Shown here: one piece after another, positions 1 to 9,000 of the stretch
Numbering within the stretch: position 1 is the first letter of the stretch
How the letters are laid out: each line of letters opens with the position of its first letter
Source of the DNA: Actinospica durhamensis
GTDB lineage: Bacteria; Actinomycetota; Actinomycetes; Streptomycetales; Catenulisporaceae
DNA length: 40,075 nucleotides
Assembly (NCBI RefSeq): GCF_018139695.1
Contig: NZ_JAGSOG010000052.1
Span: 1-40,075, forward strand
Reading direction: 5' to 3'
Program-made: the position numbers and the translations under genes
The notes under the pieces: model-generated
Told to the model about the DNA's origin: nothing
What the model saw: the letters and a program-made list of their open reading frames with translations, nothing else
Database searches by the model: none

Positions 1-843
1 GGCCGGGGCGAAGTCGGCCGACGGGGTCAGGGCCGGGGCCTGGCCGAAGTCCGGCAGCGGCGCGGGCGGCGGCGCGACGGCGCCCTCGGCCGAGGTGATG
101 TCCACGTTCTCCACCGCAAGGCCGCCGTAGACCTGGGCGGTGGTCAGCTCGGTGCCCTCGATCGCCGCCTCGATGCCCTCGCGCATCGCGATGTCCAGCG
201 CCTCGCGCATGGCCCGGGCCTTGTCGGTGCGCAGGGCCCGGGCCATCACGTCCGCGCGGTTGACCACGTTGGCGAACAGGTCGCGCCAGTAGGTGAAGAT
301 CAGCACCCGGCCGGGCCGGCGGCGCCACATGCTCCAGCCGACGTAGAGGCTGGTGCCGTAGGCGAACACGTTGACGTAGGCGTAGTAGCTGCCGTCCCGG
401 ATCTCCAGCCGGCGCGAGACGCTGCCGGGCAGGATGATGTCGCTGCGGATCATCTTGGGCTGGGCGGTGACCGGCACGCGCCGGGAGCGCAGCGACCAGC
501 CGATGGCGGCGAAGGAGCCGTCCGCGGCCTCGCCCGCGTCGGGGATCAGCGAGGTGGACTCGGAGATCGGGTCGTTGGTGGTGAGGGTCAGCAGCAGCAC
601 GAGGTAGATCACCGGCCCGGCGAACAGCGCGAGCAGGAAGATCTGGTACGCGCCGAGGTAGGCCAGGATCCCGGTCACGACCAGCAGCGGGATCCAGATC
701 AGGAAGGTGCTCACACAGGTGCGCAGCCAGAGCGCGAGCAGCTTCGCGGCGGTGACCTGCTCGTCGAACTCCTGATCCAGCGGATTGTAACCGCCGGCGT
801 TGAACTTCAGGTAGCGACCGCCGATAGCAGCAGCGGGAATCAT
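1..843 (-). CDS. Membrane protein of unknown function, C-terminus cut by window edge
   Basis: The reading frame is open from an ATG at 843 to the left edge, so at least 281 residues are present and the stop lies outside. A soluble N-terminus (YLKFNAGGYNPLDQEF around residues 11-26) is followed by two closely spaced hydrophobic segments at about 42-65 and 67-88. A long soluble part then contains SRRVPVTAQPKMIRSD and a Tyr-rich stretch (YYAYVNVFAYGTSLYVGW). The visible C-terminal end is rich in Pro and Ala. GAGGACC just before the ATG may serve as the ribosome binding site. I do not recognise the family; the layout suggests a two-helix inner-membrane protein with a large cytoplasmic tail. The next gene (zinc-ribbon protein) reads in the same direction 125 bases upstream, so the two could be co-transcribed. 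Confidence 0.75.
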   Translation of the reverse strand, partial: MIPAAAIGGRYLKFNAGGYNPLDQEFDEQVTAAKLLALWLRTCVSTFLIWIPLLVVTGILAYLGAYQIFLLALFAGPVIYLVLLLTLTTNDPISESTSLIPDAGEAADGSFAAIGWSLRSRRVPVTAQPKMIRSDIILPGSVSRRLEIRDGSYYAYVNVFAYGTSLYVGWSMWRRRPGRVLIFTYWRDLFANVVNRADVMARALRTDKARAMREALDIAMREGIEAAIEGTELTTAQVYGGLAVENVDITSAEGAVAPPPAPLPDFGQAPALTPSADFAPA

Positions 844-968
844 GGTCCTCGTCCTTTCATTCGCCGAGAGAATCAGTGCCCTGGGGCCGCGCTGCCGCGG
901 TGCGGGCGGCGCGCGGGGGCGGTGTGGGGTCGTGCGCGGGAGAGTTCGGGCGCGGATGCGCCCGGGAG

Positions 969-2162
969 TCAGCCGGCCGAGGGCGTCGGCGTGCCGGCGG
1001 CGCTCGCGTTCGGATCGGCGGATGCGGAGGTGGACGCGGAGGCGCTCGGGCTCGCCGAGGCCGAACCGCTCGCAGCGCCCGGGCTGCTCGAACCGCTCGG
1101 CCCGGCGACGGGCGCACCGCCCTTGGCCAGGATCACCGTGGTCTCACCGTCGAAGACGAGTGCGGCGGAGGCGTCACCTGAGGAGATGTCCAGGGTCGCG
1201 TCGTCGGAGAAGATCGGGATGGTGCAGCCGGAGTTGGACGAGGGCGTGGCGCTGCCCACGTAGTGGCCGTTGTAGCCGGTCAGTTTGAGTGTGTAGACGT
1301 ACGCGCAGGTGGAGATGTGGGCCGGCACGCCGGTGTACTGCCCCGGGCCGGTGGAGCTGATGGTCCACCGATCGCCCTTGGCGTCCGACCAGGTCCCGAC
1401 CAGCGGGTCGTCCGCACCGGTCTGCAACGCCTGCTGCTGCAGGGAGACCGGGGTCGAGCCGCAGCCGGTCATGGTGCCGCTGAGCGTCTGCCCGTCCGCG
1501 CCGAGGGTGGCGTAGAAGTAGCCGGACTGGCCCTGCGCGGACAGGTGAATGCCCTGATCCAGCCCGAGCATGACGGCTCCGGTGCTGGCGATCTGGGCCC
1601 CGCCGGAGATCGCGTATTCGGCCCAGTATCCGTTCACGTAGTCGCCGACCGAGCCGCTCAGCTCCAGCATCATGCCGACCTCGCCCGCGTTGCAGTCCTC
1701 CGTGCCCACCCACACGCCGAGCAGCGCGGAGTCGCCGGTGTACGGTCCGGCCGTGGCGGTCGGGCTGCCGATGTCCTCGGGGAAGTAGTAGGTCGAGGCC
1801 GACGGGGAGGCCGCGCCCGCGCCGCCGTCCCCGGTCGCGGCGCTGCCCGCGGTGGCGGTGTCCGCCGTGTTCGGCTCGGACTGGTTGGAGCTGTTCGCAC
1901 CCCAGCCGGATCCGCCGAAGGAGGTGCCGGTGGCGCTCAACGCGGCGCCGCTGCCGAGTACCAGGATCAGGATCGCCACCACCGCGCCGACCACGACCTT
2001 GCGGTTCACCCCGCCCGAACCCCAGGTGGCGGCCGGGGTGGGCGGTTCGGTACCGAAGAACCAGGCCTTGGTCGAGCCGGCCACCGCGGCCCCGCACGCA
2101 GGACAGGCCTGCGCGCCGGAGGGTACCGGCGTCCAACATTCCGGGCAGCACGAAGCAGCCAC
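969..2162 (-). CDS. Zinc-ribbon, single-TM protein with secreted beta-rich domain
   Basis: 397 residues from a GTG start at 2162. This start is preferred over upstream ATGs because GGGGAGGAG lies 6 bases before it. The N-terminus begins with two CxxC knuckles (C6-x2-C9 and C20-x2-C23), a typical zinc ribbon. One strong membrane helix follows at about residues 56-75 and then a Ser/Thr/Gly-rich stalk. The extracellular part has two similar modules, each starting with LLGVW or PLVGTW, with paired cysteines and many beta-type residues, resembling lipocalin-like or META-like folds. The last 45 residues are a Ser/Ala low-complexity tail (SASASPSASAS). A cytoplasmic zinc ribbon joined to an external sensor or binding domain is common in actinobacterial orphan membrane proteins; the ligand is unknown. 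No enzyme motif was seen. Confidence 0.75.
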   Translation of the reverse strand: MAASCCPECWTPVPSGAQACPACGAAVAGSTKAWFFGTEPPTPAATWGSGGVNRKVVVGAVVAILILVLGSGAALSATGTSFGGSGWGANSSNQSEPNTADTATAGSAATGDGGAGAASPSASTYYFPEDIGSPTATAGPYTGDSALLGVWVGTEDCNAGEVGMMLELSGSVGDYVNGYWAEYAISGGAQIASTGAVMLGLDQGIHLSAQGQSGYFYATLGADGQTLSGTMTGCGSTPVSLQQQALQTGADDPLVGTWSDAKGDRWTISSTGPGQYTGVPAHISTCAYVYTLKLTGYNGHYVGSATPSSNSGCTIPIFSDDATLDISSGDASAALVFDGETTVILAKGGAPVAGPSGSSSPGAASGSASASPSASASTSASADPNASAAGTPTPSAG

Positions 2163-2469
2163 GAAGAACTCCTCCCCGCCGTGTGTCGCAACACACGACC
2201 ACATCACCCGAGCGATACGCACGCGCATTCCACCAATGCGCGACAGTCGCCGGGTGCGCTCATAGTAAGGCCGAATGAGTGGTTGAGTAGAGAGTTTCCC
2301 AAAAAATTTTTGCACGCCGGAAAACCGCGGCCCACCCGCGGTATCTCGATCTTCAGTATTCATTCATGAGCGACGGCGCACCCTGAGATGATCTGTTTCG
2401 ATACGGGGATCGGTCGGCCGCGCGCGGGTACAGGGACGAGGGAACTCGGTCCAGCAACGGGAGGGTGAC
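2163..2469. promoter_or_regulatory. Divergent intergenic region with A/T tract
   Basis: 307 bases separate the zinc-ribbon gene (minus) from the LapA-like gene (plus). The region is much more AT-rich than its surroundings between about 2265 and 2330 and holds an A6T5 tract at 2301-2311, which would be bent or easily melted. The minus-strand sequence CCTTACTATGAG near 2260-2270 could hold a -10 (TACTAT) for the zinc-ribbon gene, but no convincing -35 partner was found. An open frame runs through the region from an ATG at 2363, but it has no ribosome binding site and the coding character begins only at 2162. Confidence 0.4.
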
Positions 2470-3009
2470 GTGACCACCACCGCGCCGAGGGAGAGCGGGA
2501 ACGAACCGTCCTCCCGGCAGGATGACGCCGATCCGCATCGAGCGGCCGCGCGGCCGCTCGAACCGGAGGCCTCCGCGCCCCGGCCGGAGCCCGTGGTCGT
2601 GCAGCACACCCGGCTGGGCGGGGTGTGGCTGGCGCTCGCCCTCGGCGCGCTGGTCCTGATCCTGCTGCTGGTCTTCGTCCTGCAGAACGATCAGCACGTG
2701 GAGATCCACATCTACGGCGGGCACTGGAACGCCCCGGTCGGCGTGGCCCTGCTGATGGCCGCGGCTTTCGGCGTGCTGCTGGTGGTGGCCCCCGCGGGCG
2801 GGCGGATCATGCAGCTGAAACGGGCCGCGCGCCGCCTGCACCGCGAACGTGAGTCCTTCGCCCGAATCGCACTCGCGGACTCGCAGCGGCAGTCACCGCC
2901 ACTCGCCCGGCCCGAACCCCGGGAGCCGCGCCGGTCTCAGGACCCGGACCCCGATCCGGATCCCGAGACCGACCAGCCGGAGTCGGACACGACGTCAGAT
3001 TCCGGCTGA
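2470..3009 (+). CDS. LapA-domain (DUF1049-like) membrane protein
   Basis: 179 residues from GTG at 2470, with GGAGG 5 bases upstream. The N-terminal 55 residues are charged and disordered. The core at about 57-115 has two membrane helices (LALGALVLILLLVFVLQND and VALLMAAAFGVLLVVAPAG) linked by a short loop containing QHVEIHIYGGHWNAP. It ends with a basic amphipathic segment (MQLKRAARRLHRERESF). This is the pattern of the LapA/DUF1049 family, small inner-membrane proteins implicated in envelope assembly in Gram-negative bacteria and of unclear role in actinobacteria. The C-terminus is acidic and repetitive (DPDPDPDPET). It stands alone and is convergent with the DHFR-like gene. The family call is good; the function is not known. 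Confidence 0.8.
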   Translation: MTTTAPRESGNEPSSRQDDADPHRAAARPLEPEASAPRPEPVVVQHTRLGGVWLALALGALVLILLLVFVLQNDQHVEIHIYGGHWNAPVGVALLMAAAFGVLLVVAPAGGRIMQLKRAARRLHRERESFARIALADSQRQSPPLARPEPREPRRSQDPDPDPDPETDQPESDTTSDSG

Positions 3010-3048
3010 CACTCAGCTCATCACACTGCGCCGAGCCCGCGCCGAGGC

Positions 3049-3606
3049 CTACCGGGCGGCACGCCGGTAGCGGGTGAAGACCAGCTCGCCGGCCGGTTCG
3101 GCATCGACGCAGTCGAACTGCGCCATGGGCACGCCCGCCGGGAAGAGCGGCTCGCCCGCGCCGAGGACGGTCGGGAAGGTGAGCAGGCGGTACTCGTCGA
3201 TCAGGTCGGCCTCGGCGAGTTGGCGCACGACGCTGAGGCTGCCGATGACGACGACGTCACGCGGCTCCTGCTTGATCCGGTCCAGCAGGTCGCCCTCCAG
3301 CGCGACGGAGTTCGCCCAGGCCGAGGTGTCGAGCGCGGTGCGCGTGGCGACGAGCTTGTCGGCGGCGTTCATCCGCTCGGCGAACGCGCCCTCGCGCGCC
3401 GGCCACAGGCGGGCGAAGGCCTGCCAGGTGCCGCGGCCCAGCAGCAGTGCTCCGTCGGTCATGAGCGCGCCGAGCCGGAACTTGTCGCCGTCGACCGGCC
3501 CGCGGCCGTAGCGGAACATCCAGCCGCCGTGCGCGCTGCCGGCGGAGCCGTCGGGATCGGACGCGATCCCGTCCAGGGTGACGAAGGAGATGACGATGAT
3601 GCTCAT
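3049..3606 (-). CDS. Dihydrofolate-reductase-like / RibD C-terminal domain protein
   Basis: 185 residues from ATG at 3606. The N-terminus MSIIVISFVTLDGIASDPD and the central GALLLGRGTWQAFARLWP are the usual signatures of the RibD C-terminal/DHFR-fold family. DVVVIGSLSVVRQLAEADLIDEYRLLTFPTVLG matches the second half of the fold, with the nucleotide-binding glycine loop (IGS) and the conserved LIDE...P.VLG. These proteins reduce a pterin- or flavin-related substrate with NAD(P)H, but the substrate of the stand-alone actinobacterial members is unknown. It lies 81 bases downstream of the sigma-factor gene in the same direction. Such reductases are common near SnoaL-tailed ECF sigma factors, so it may be a target or partner of that sigma factor; this link is inference. 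Confidence 0.85.
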   Translation of the reverse strand: MSIIVISFVTLDGIASDPDGSAGSAHGGWMFRYGRGPVDGDKFRLGALMTDGALLLGRGTWQAFARLWPAREGAFAERMNAADKLVATRTALDTSAWANSVALEGDLLDRIKQEPRDVVVIGSLSVVRQLAEADLIDEYRLLTFPTVLGAGEPLFPAGVPMAQFDCVDAEPAGELVFTRYRRAAR

Positions 3607-3687
3607 GGCGGGTGGCCCTCCGGTGTATTCGACGGCGCGCGCCGGTCGGCGGCGCCCGCGGATACATACCGGCGGGGCCGCCCGAAC

Positions 3688-4659
3688 TCATCGCGGTGGC
3701 GCCGAGAAGAATTCAGGCAGGCCGAAGGCGGGGAACAGACCCGGGTCGACGAACACGACGTTCGCGGCGATCCGACCCGCGTCGAGGGCGAACACCTGGA
3801 GGCTGTGCGCCTGATACCTGACATCGGGCGCGACGGCACCGGCCGGGGCGCCGTCGCCCGCCTCCTGCGCGTGGTAGCCGGCGAGCGCGGGCTGGCCGTT
3901 CGCCGTGAGCGGGCGCATGATCCAGCCGCCGCCGCGCATCCGGAACGTGCGCTGCAGGAACAGCCCGTAGTGCTCGCTGCCGCGGAACCACAGCGGGACC
4001 GGGGGCATCTCCAGCACCGCGTCCTCGGTCAGCAGCCGGACCAGGGCGGGCACGTCGGCCGCCTCGAACGCCCGGGCGTACCGGTCGACCACCGCACGCT
4101 GATCCGCGTCGTCGGTCTCGCGCAGCGCGCCGGGCTCGGCGACGGAGCGCATCGCCAGGCGCGCGCGTTGCAGGGCACTGTTGACGGCCGGCACCGTGGT
4201 CCCGAGCTGCCGCGCGACCTCGGCGGCCGGAAACTCCAGCACTTCGCGCAGCACCAGCACGGCGCGCTGCCGGGCGGAGAGGTGCTGCACCGCCGCGACC
4301 CAGGCCAGGCGCAGATCCGCCCGCCGCTCGAGGTCGAACCGTGCGTCCGGGAAGGGCTCGAGCCACGAGATCCGCGCGGAGGGGGTCAGCGGCGTGGACC
4401 CCGGGTCCTCGCCCGGCGCCCCGAGCCCCGAGGGAAGCGGCCGACGGGCGCGACCGGTCAAGGCGGTCAGGCACGCGTTCGTGGCGATGCGATACAGCCA
4501 CGTGCGCACCGAGGCGCGCGCCGGGTCGTAGCGGTCGCGGGCCTGCCACGCCCGCAGCAGGATCTCCTGCGTCAGATCCTCGGCGTCGTGGACCGAACCG
4601 AGCATGCGATAGCAGAACGCCACCAACTCGCCGCGGTAGGGCTCGAACTCGATCGCCAC
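3688..4659 (-). CDS. ECF-type sigma factor with C-terminal SnoaL-like domain
   Basis: 323 residues from a GTG at 4659. Region 2 occupies about residues 1-80 (ELVAFCYRMLGSVHDAEDLTQEILLRAW, then VRTWLYRIATNACLTAL). A linker with the family-typical WLEPFPD follows. Region 4 is at about 128-180 (LSARQRAVLVLREVLEFPAAEVARQL, then VNSALQRAR). From about residue 195 an NTF2/SnoaL-like domain follows (YARAFEAADVPALVRLLTEDAVLEMPP, WFRG). This is the long sigma-70 subtype (SigG-like, TIGR02960 type) in which the C-terminal domain is thought to control activity in place of a separate anti-sigma factor. No anti-sigma gene adjoins it. It probably heads a transcript with the DHFR-like gene downstream. It faces away from the LLM oxidoreductase gene across 161 bases. 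Confidence 0.9.
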   Translation of the reverse strand: MAIEFEPYRGELVAFCYRMLGSVHDAEDLTQEILLRAWQARDRYDPARASVRTWLYRIATNACLTALTGRARRPLPSGLGAPGEDPGSTPLTPSARISWLEPFPDARFDLERRADLRLAWVAAVQHLSARQRAVLVLREVLEFPAAEVARQLGTTVPAVNSALQRARLAMRSVAEPGALRETDDADQRAVVDRYARAFEAADVPALVRLLTEDAVLEMPPVPLWFRGSEHYGLFLQRTFRMRGGGWIMRPLTANGQPALAGYHAQEAGDGAPAGAVAPDVRYQAHSLQVFALDAGRIAANVVFVDPGLFPAFGLPEFFSAPPR

Positions 4660-4820
4660 CGACCCAGCATGGCAGAGCGCTCCGCACCGCGGTCCCGACG
4701 GCGCAGCACGCTGTATCGGCGCGGTTCGGGCACGGCGGCCGCGGAGCCTGGAACAATGGCGGCGGGCTTATCGCGGCAACGCGTCTACATTCCGGTCGGC
4801 ACGAGTGAGAGTGGAGCAAG

Positions 4821-5723
4821 ATGGCGGATTCGACTCCACGGGTGGACGGCGATATCCAGATCGGCGCCGTCTACCCGCAGATCGAGCTCGGCGGCGACCC
4901 GCACGCCGTCCGGCGGTTCGGCAAGGCCGTCGAGGAACTCGGCTTCGACTACCTGCTGGCCTACGACCACGTGCTCGGCGCCGTGCACGCCGATCGCACG
5001 CCGCGGCTCACCGGCCCCTACACCGAGCACGACCCCTTCCACGACCCGTTCGTCATGTTCGCCTATCTGGCCGCGATCACCGAGCGCATCGGCTTCGCCA
5101 CCGGCGTTCTGATCCTCCCTCAGCGCCAGACCGCGCTGGTGGCGCGGCAGGCGGCCGACCTCGACCTGCTCTCCGGCGGCCGGCTTCGGCTGGGGGTGGG
5201 CGTGGGTTGGAACCACGTCGAGTACGACGCCCTCGGCCAGGCGTTCCGCACCCGCGGCGCCCGGCAGGAGGAGCAGATCGACCTGCTCCGGCGGCTGTTC
5301 ACCGAGCCCGTCGTGGACTTCTCAGGCCGCTTCGACCGGATCGAGCGGGCCGCGCTCGTGCCGAAACCGGCCCGCAGCATCCCGATCTGGCTCGGCGGAG
5401 CCGCCGAAGCCGCGCTCGAGCGGGCCGCCCGGATCGGCGACGGCTTCATGTTCTTCGGCCAGAACGGCATCGAACACGCGCTCGAGTCCTGGAAGCGGCT
5501 GCGCGACCGGCTGACCGACCTCGGCCGGGCGCCGGAGGAGTTCGGCGCGGAGTACGTCGCGCTGCCCCGGGGCGGGATCGACCGGCTCACGGCGGAGGTC
5601 GCCGCCTGGCGCGCCGCGGGCGGCAGCCACGTCTCGGTGGCCACGATGAGCCAGGGCCTGGACGGCGTGGAGGCCCACATCGAGTACCTCGCCTCGGCCG
5701 CACGCGCGCTCGAGCTGAGCTGA
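4821..5723 (+). CDS. LLM-class F420-dependent oxidoreductase
   Basis: 300 residues from ATG at 4821, with GGAG four bases upstream. It has the luciferase-like TIM-barrel features: VEELGFDYLLAYDHVLG near residues 37-52, ITERIGFATGVLILPQRQTALVARQAADLDLLSGGRLRLGVGVGWNHVEYDALG near 80-140, and PIWLGGAAEAALERAARIGDGFM near 188-212. The SGGR(L)xLGVGxGW segment and the length fit the F420-dependent TIGR03619-type subgroup that reduces or oxidises small substrates with coenzyme F420. The substrate cannot be told. It is divergent from the sigma factor, and LLM enzymes are frequent neighbours of such regulators. The other LLM gene in this window (14831-15865) belongs to a different, longer subgroup and is not a recent duplicate. 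Confidence 0.88.
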   Translation: MADSTPRVDGDIQIGAVYPQIELGGDPHAVRRFGKAVEELGFDYLLAYDHVLGAVHADRTPRLTGPYTEHDPFHDPFVMFAYLAAITERIGFATGVLILPQRQTALVARQAADLDLLSGGRLRLGVGVGWNHVEYDALGQAFRTRGARQEEQIDLLRRLFTEPVVDFSGRFDRIERAALVPKPARSIPIWLGGAAEAALERAARIGDGFMFFGQNGIEHALESWKRLRDRLTDLGRAPEEFGAEYVALPRGGIDRLTAEVAAWRAAGGSHVSVATMSQGLDGVEAHIEYLASAARALELS

Positions 5724-5748
5724 CCGGCCTCGACCCGCCCGACGCGAC

Positions 5749-5798
5749 GTCATGCGGCGTCATGCGGCGCCATACGGAGCCATACGGCGTCATGAGGA
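5749..5798. repeat. Five tandem copies of a 10-bp repeat
   Basis: Units begin at 5749, 5759, 5769, 5779 and 5789 and read GTCATGCGGC, GTCATGCGGC, GCCATACGGA, GCCATACGGC, GTCATGAGGA. The consensus is GYCATRCGGM with exactly one helical turn per unit. Directly after it come two perfect copies of GCAATGCCC at 5803-5811 and 5812-5820. The array starts 25 bases after the LLM stop codon and lies about 275 bases before the carboxylase gene. It is noncoding. It could be a replication-slippage array or a row of phased protein-binding sites; nothing in the sequence decides this. Confidence 0.8.
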
Positions 5799-5871
5799 GT
5801 CTGCAATGCCCGCAATGCCCGTAGTGTCCGCGGGCGCGGGTCAGCACTCGGACATCTCGGGCCAGACCGGA

Positions 5872-5903
5872 CCGGCCGGGCGGCGCGCCGAGCGCCCGGC
5901 CGG
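5872..5903. terminator. Strong hairpin, candidate terminator
   Basis: An 11-base left arm CCGGCCGGGCG at 5872-5882 is perfectly complementary to 5893-5903, with a 10-base loop. It lies about 150 bases after the LLM stop codon and before the carboxylase leader. There is no immediate U tract, but a T6 run at 5927-5932 sits inside a second small stem (GTACGCC, then GGCGCTAC). GC-rich hairpins without a clean U tract are usual actinobacterial terminators. Confidence 0.5.
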
Positions 5904-6018
5904 GCGAGGAACCCGCCCCGTACGCCTTTTTTGGCGCTACCCCACAAATCACGGCGCCAGAGCTGATCTACCCCAGCATCCCCGGACATGGGAAGAGCTG
6001 CGAGAATGGTCTCGGCAG

Positions 6019-6041
6019 GGGAACCGGCGCGGACGGTTCCC
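6019..6041. promoter_or_regulatory. Perfect inverted repeat upstream of the carboxylase gene
   Basis: GGGAACCG at 6019-6026 and CGGTTCCC at 6034-6041 form perfect 8-base arms around a 7-base spacer. The site is 32 bases before the GTG start of the carboxylase and just upstream of its GGGAAGG ribosome binding site (6058-6064). The symmetry and position fit an operator for a dimeric regulator; as RNA it would form a small leader hairpin. I do not recognise a regulator with this motif and none is encoded next to it. Confidence 0.5.
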
Positions 6042-6073
6042 ATTGTGCTTTACTCCAGGGAAGGCTTGCGTCA

Positions 6074-9000
6074 GTGTTCAGTCGTGTCGCCATCGTCAAC
6101 CGAGGTGAGTCCGCGATGCGGCTCATCCACGCCGTCCGAGACCTCGCGGCACAGACCGGCGTCCCGATGGAGACGGTCGCGCTCTACACCGATGTCGACC
6201 GCACCTCCACCTTCGTGCGCGAGGCCGACCTGGCCTACGACCTCGGCCCCGCCTCGGGCCGCCCCTACCTGGACCTCGCCGTACTCGAGTGCGCGCTGAT
6301 CGAGTCGGGGGCCGACGCCGCGTGGGTCGGCTGGGGCTTCGTCGCCGAGGACCCGGCCTTCGCCGAGATGTGCGCGCGGATCGGCGTGACCTTCGTCGGC
6401 CCGAGCGCCGACGCGATGCGCAAGCTCGGTGACAAGATCGGCGCGAAGCTGCTGGCCGAAGAGGTCGGCGTGCCGGTGGCGCCGTGGAGCCGCGGCGCGG
6501 TCGAGGACCTGGACGCGGCGGTGCGCGCGGCGGGCGAGATCGGCTACCCGCTGATGCTCAAGGCCACCGCGGGCGGCGGCGGGCGCGGCATCCGCGTGAT
6601 CACGAACGAGGCCGAACTCGTCGACGCGTACCACCGCACCAGCCTGGAGGCCGAGCGGGCCTTCGGCAGCGGCATCGTCTTCCTGGAGCGGCTGGTCACC
6701 GGCGCGCGGCACGTCGAGGTACAGGTGATCGCGGACGGCCAGGGCACCGCGTGGGCGCTCGGCGTACGCGACTGCTCGGTGCAGCGGCGCAACCAGAAGG
6801 TCATCGAGGAGTCGGCCTCGCCGGTGCTGAGCGCCGAGCAGACCCAGGAGCTCAAGGCCTCGGCCGAGCGCCTGGCCATCGCGGTGGGCTACTGCGGCGC
6901 GGCGACCGTCGAGTTCCTCTACCACCCCGGCGAGAAGCTCTTCGCCTTCCTCGAGGTCAACACCCGTCTTCAGGTGGAGCACCCGATCACCGAGTCGACC
7001 ACCGGCGTCGACCTGGTCAAGCTGCAGCTGCACGTCGCGTCCGGCGGCAAGCTCTCCGGCGAGCCGCCGGCCGAGCGCGGGCACGCCGTCGAGGCGCGGC
7101 TCAACGCCGAGGACCCGGACCGCGACTTCGCCCCCTCCCCCGGCCGGATCGCGCGCCTGGACCTGCCCGCGGGCCCCGGCATCCGGGTGGACACCGGCGT
7201 CAGCGAGGGCGACACGATCCCGGCAGAGTTCGACTCCATGATCGCGAAGATCATCGCCTACGGCCGGGACCGCGAGGAGGCGCTCGGCCGGCTGCGCCGC
7301 GCCATGTCGCAGACCACGGTGATCATCGAGGGCGGCGCCACCAACAAGAGCTTCGTGCTCGACCTGCTCGACCAGCCCGAGGTGATCGACGCCAGCGCGG
7401 ACACCGGCTGGATCGACCGCGTGCGCGGCGAGGGCCGGCTGGTCTCGCACCGCCACTCCGCGATCGCGCTGGCCGCGGCCGCCATCGAGTCGTACGAGGA
7501 AGAGGAGCGGGTCGAGCGGCAGCGGCTGCTGTCCACCGCGTTCGGCGGGCGTCCGCAGGTCTCGCACGAGAGCGGGCGGCCGCTGGAGCTGATGCTGCGC
7601 GGTGCCGGCTACAAGGTGAAGGTCGCGCGCGTCGGCGCGCGCCGGTTCCGGGTCGGCATCGAGGACGCCACCCAGACGCTCACCGCGGACGTCGAGCTCG
7701 ACCGGTTCGACCGGCACACCGGCCAGATCACCGTCAACGGCACCAGGTTCCGCCTGGTCACCGGCACGCACGGACCGGTCTACCTGGTCGAGGTGGACGG
7801 CGTGGCGCACCGGGTCAGCCGCGGCGAGGGCGGCGTGGTGCGCTCGCCCGCCCGCGCTCTCGTGGTCGCGGTGCCGGTGTCGGCCGGCGCCGAGGTCGAG
7901 GCCGGCGCTCCGCTCGTGGTGCTGGAGAGCATGAAGATGGAGACGGTGCTGCGCGCGCCGTTCCGCGCCCGGCTCAAGGAATGCTCGGTGACGGTCGGCA
8001 GCCAGGTCGAGACCGGCACCGCGCTGCTGCGGCTCGAGCCGCTGGCCGAGGAGGGCGAGGAGGCCGCCGTCGCGGAGGCCGCCGAGAGCGTTCACCTCGA
8101 ACTGCCCGCGGGAACCTCGAACGTGCCGCCGCTGGAGCGGGCCCTGCGCGGGCAGCAGGACATTCGCAGCCTGCTGCTCGGCTTCGACGTCGACCCGCAC
8201 GACGAGAGCCGGGTGCTCGCCGACTACCTCGCCGCGCGCACGGAGCTGGCCGAGACCGGCAAGCGCCCGCTGGTCGAGGAGATCGAGCTGCTCTCGGTCT
8301 TCGCCGACCTGTCCGAGCTCAGCCGCAACAAGCAGGCGGGCGAGGAGGCCGGCACCGAGAACCACGTGCACAGCGCCCGCGAGTACTTCCACACCTACCT
8401 GCAGTACCTCGACGCCGAGCGGGCCGGGCTCTCCGAGGTGTTCAAGGCGCGGCTGGTGAAGGCGCTCGGGCACTACGGCGTCACCGGCCTCGAGCGCACG
8501 CCGGAGCTGGAAGAGGCGGTCTTCCGGATCTTCCTCGCGCAGCAGCGCGCGGCCTCCGACGCCACCGCCGTCAGCGCCCTGCTGCGGGTGTGGCTGCGCG
8601 AGGCACCCCCCGGGGACGCGCTGCGCGACACCGTGGGCCTCGCCCTCGAGCGCCTGATCGCGGCGACGCAGGTGCGTTTCCCCGTGGTCTGCGACCTCGC
8701 CCGCGGCGTGGTGTTCGGCTGGTTCGGCCGCCCGCTGCTGCGCCGCAACCGTGCCCGCGTCTACGCCGAGGTACGCCGCCACCTGCGCCACCTCGACGCG
8801 AACCCGCAGGCGCCGGACCGTGCCGAGCACATCGCCGCGATGGTCGGGAGCACCGAGCCGCTGGTGCGGCTGCTGAGCCGTCGCCTGGAGCGCGAGGGCC
8901 TCGACCACAAGCTGGACCACGCGCCCATGCTCGAGGTGCTGACGCGGCGTTACTACGGCAACAAGGGCCTGGTCGAGGTCCGCACCAGCGACGCGGCCGG

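Noticed and set aside
5920-5940. GTACGCC / GGCGCTAC with a T6 loop as an intrinsic terminator
   Set aside because: The T run is in the loop, not after the stem, and the stem needs a bulge.
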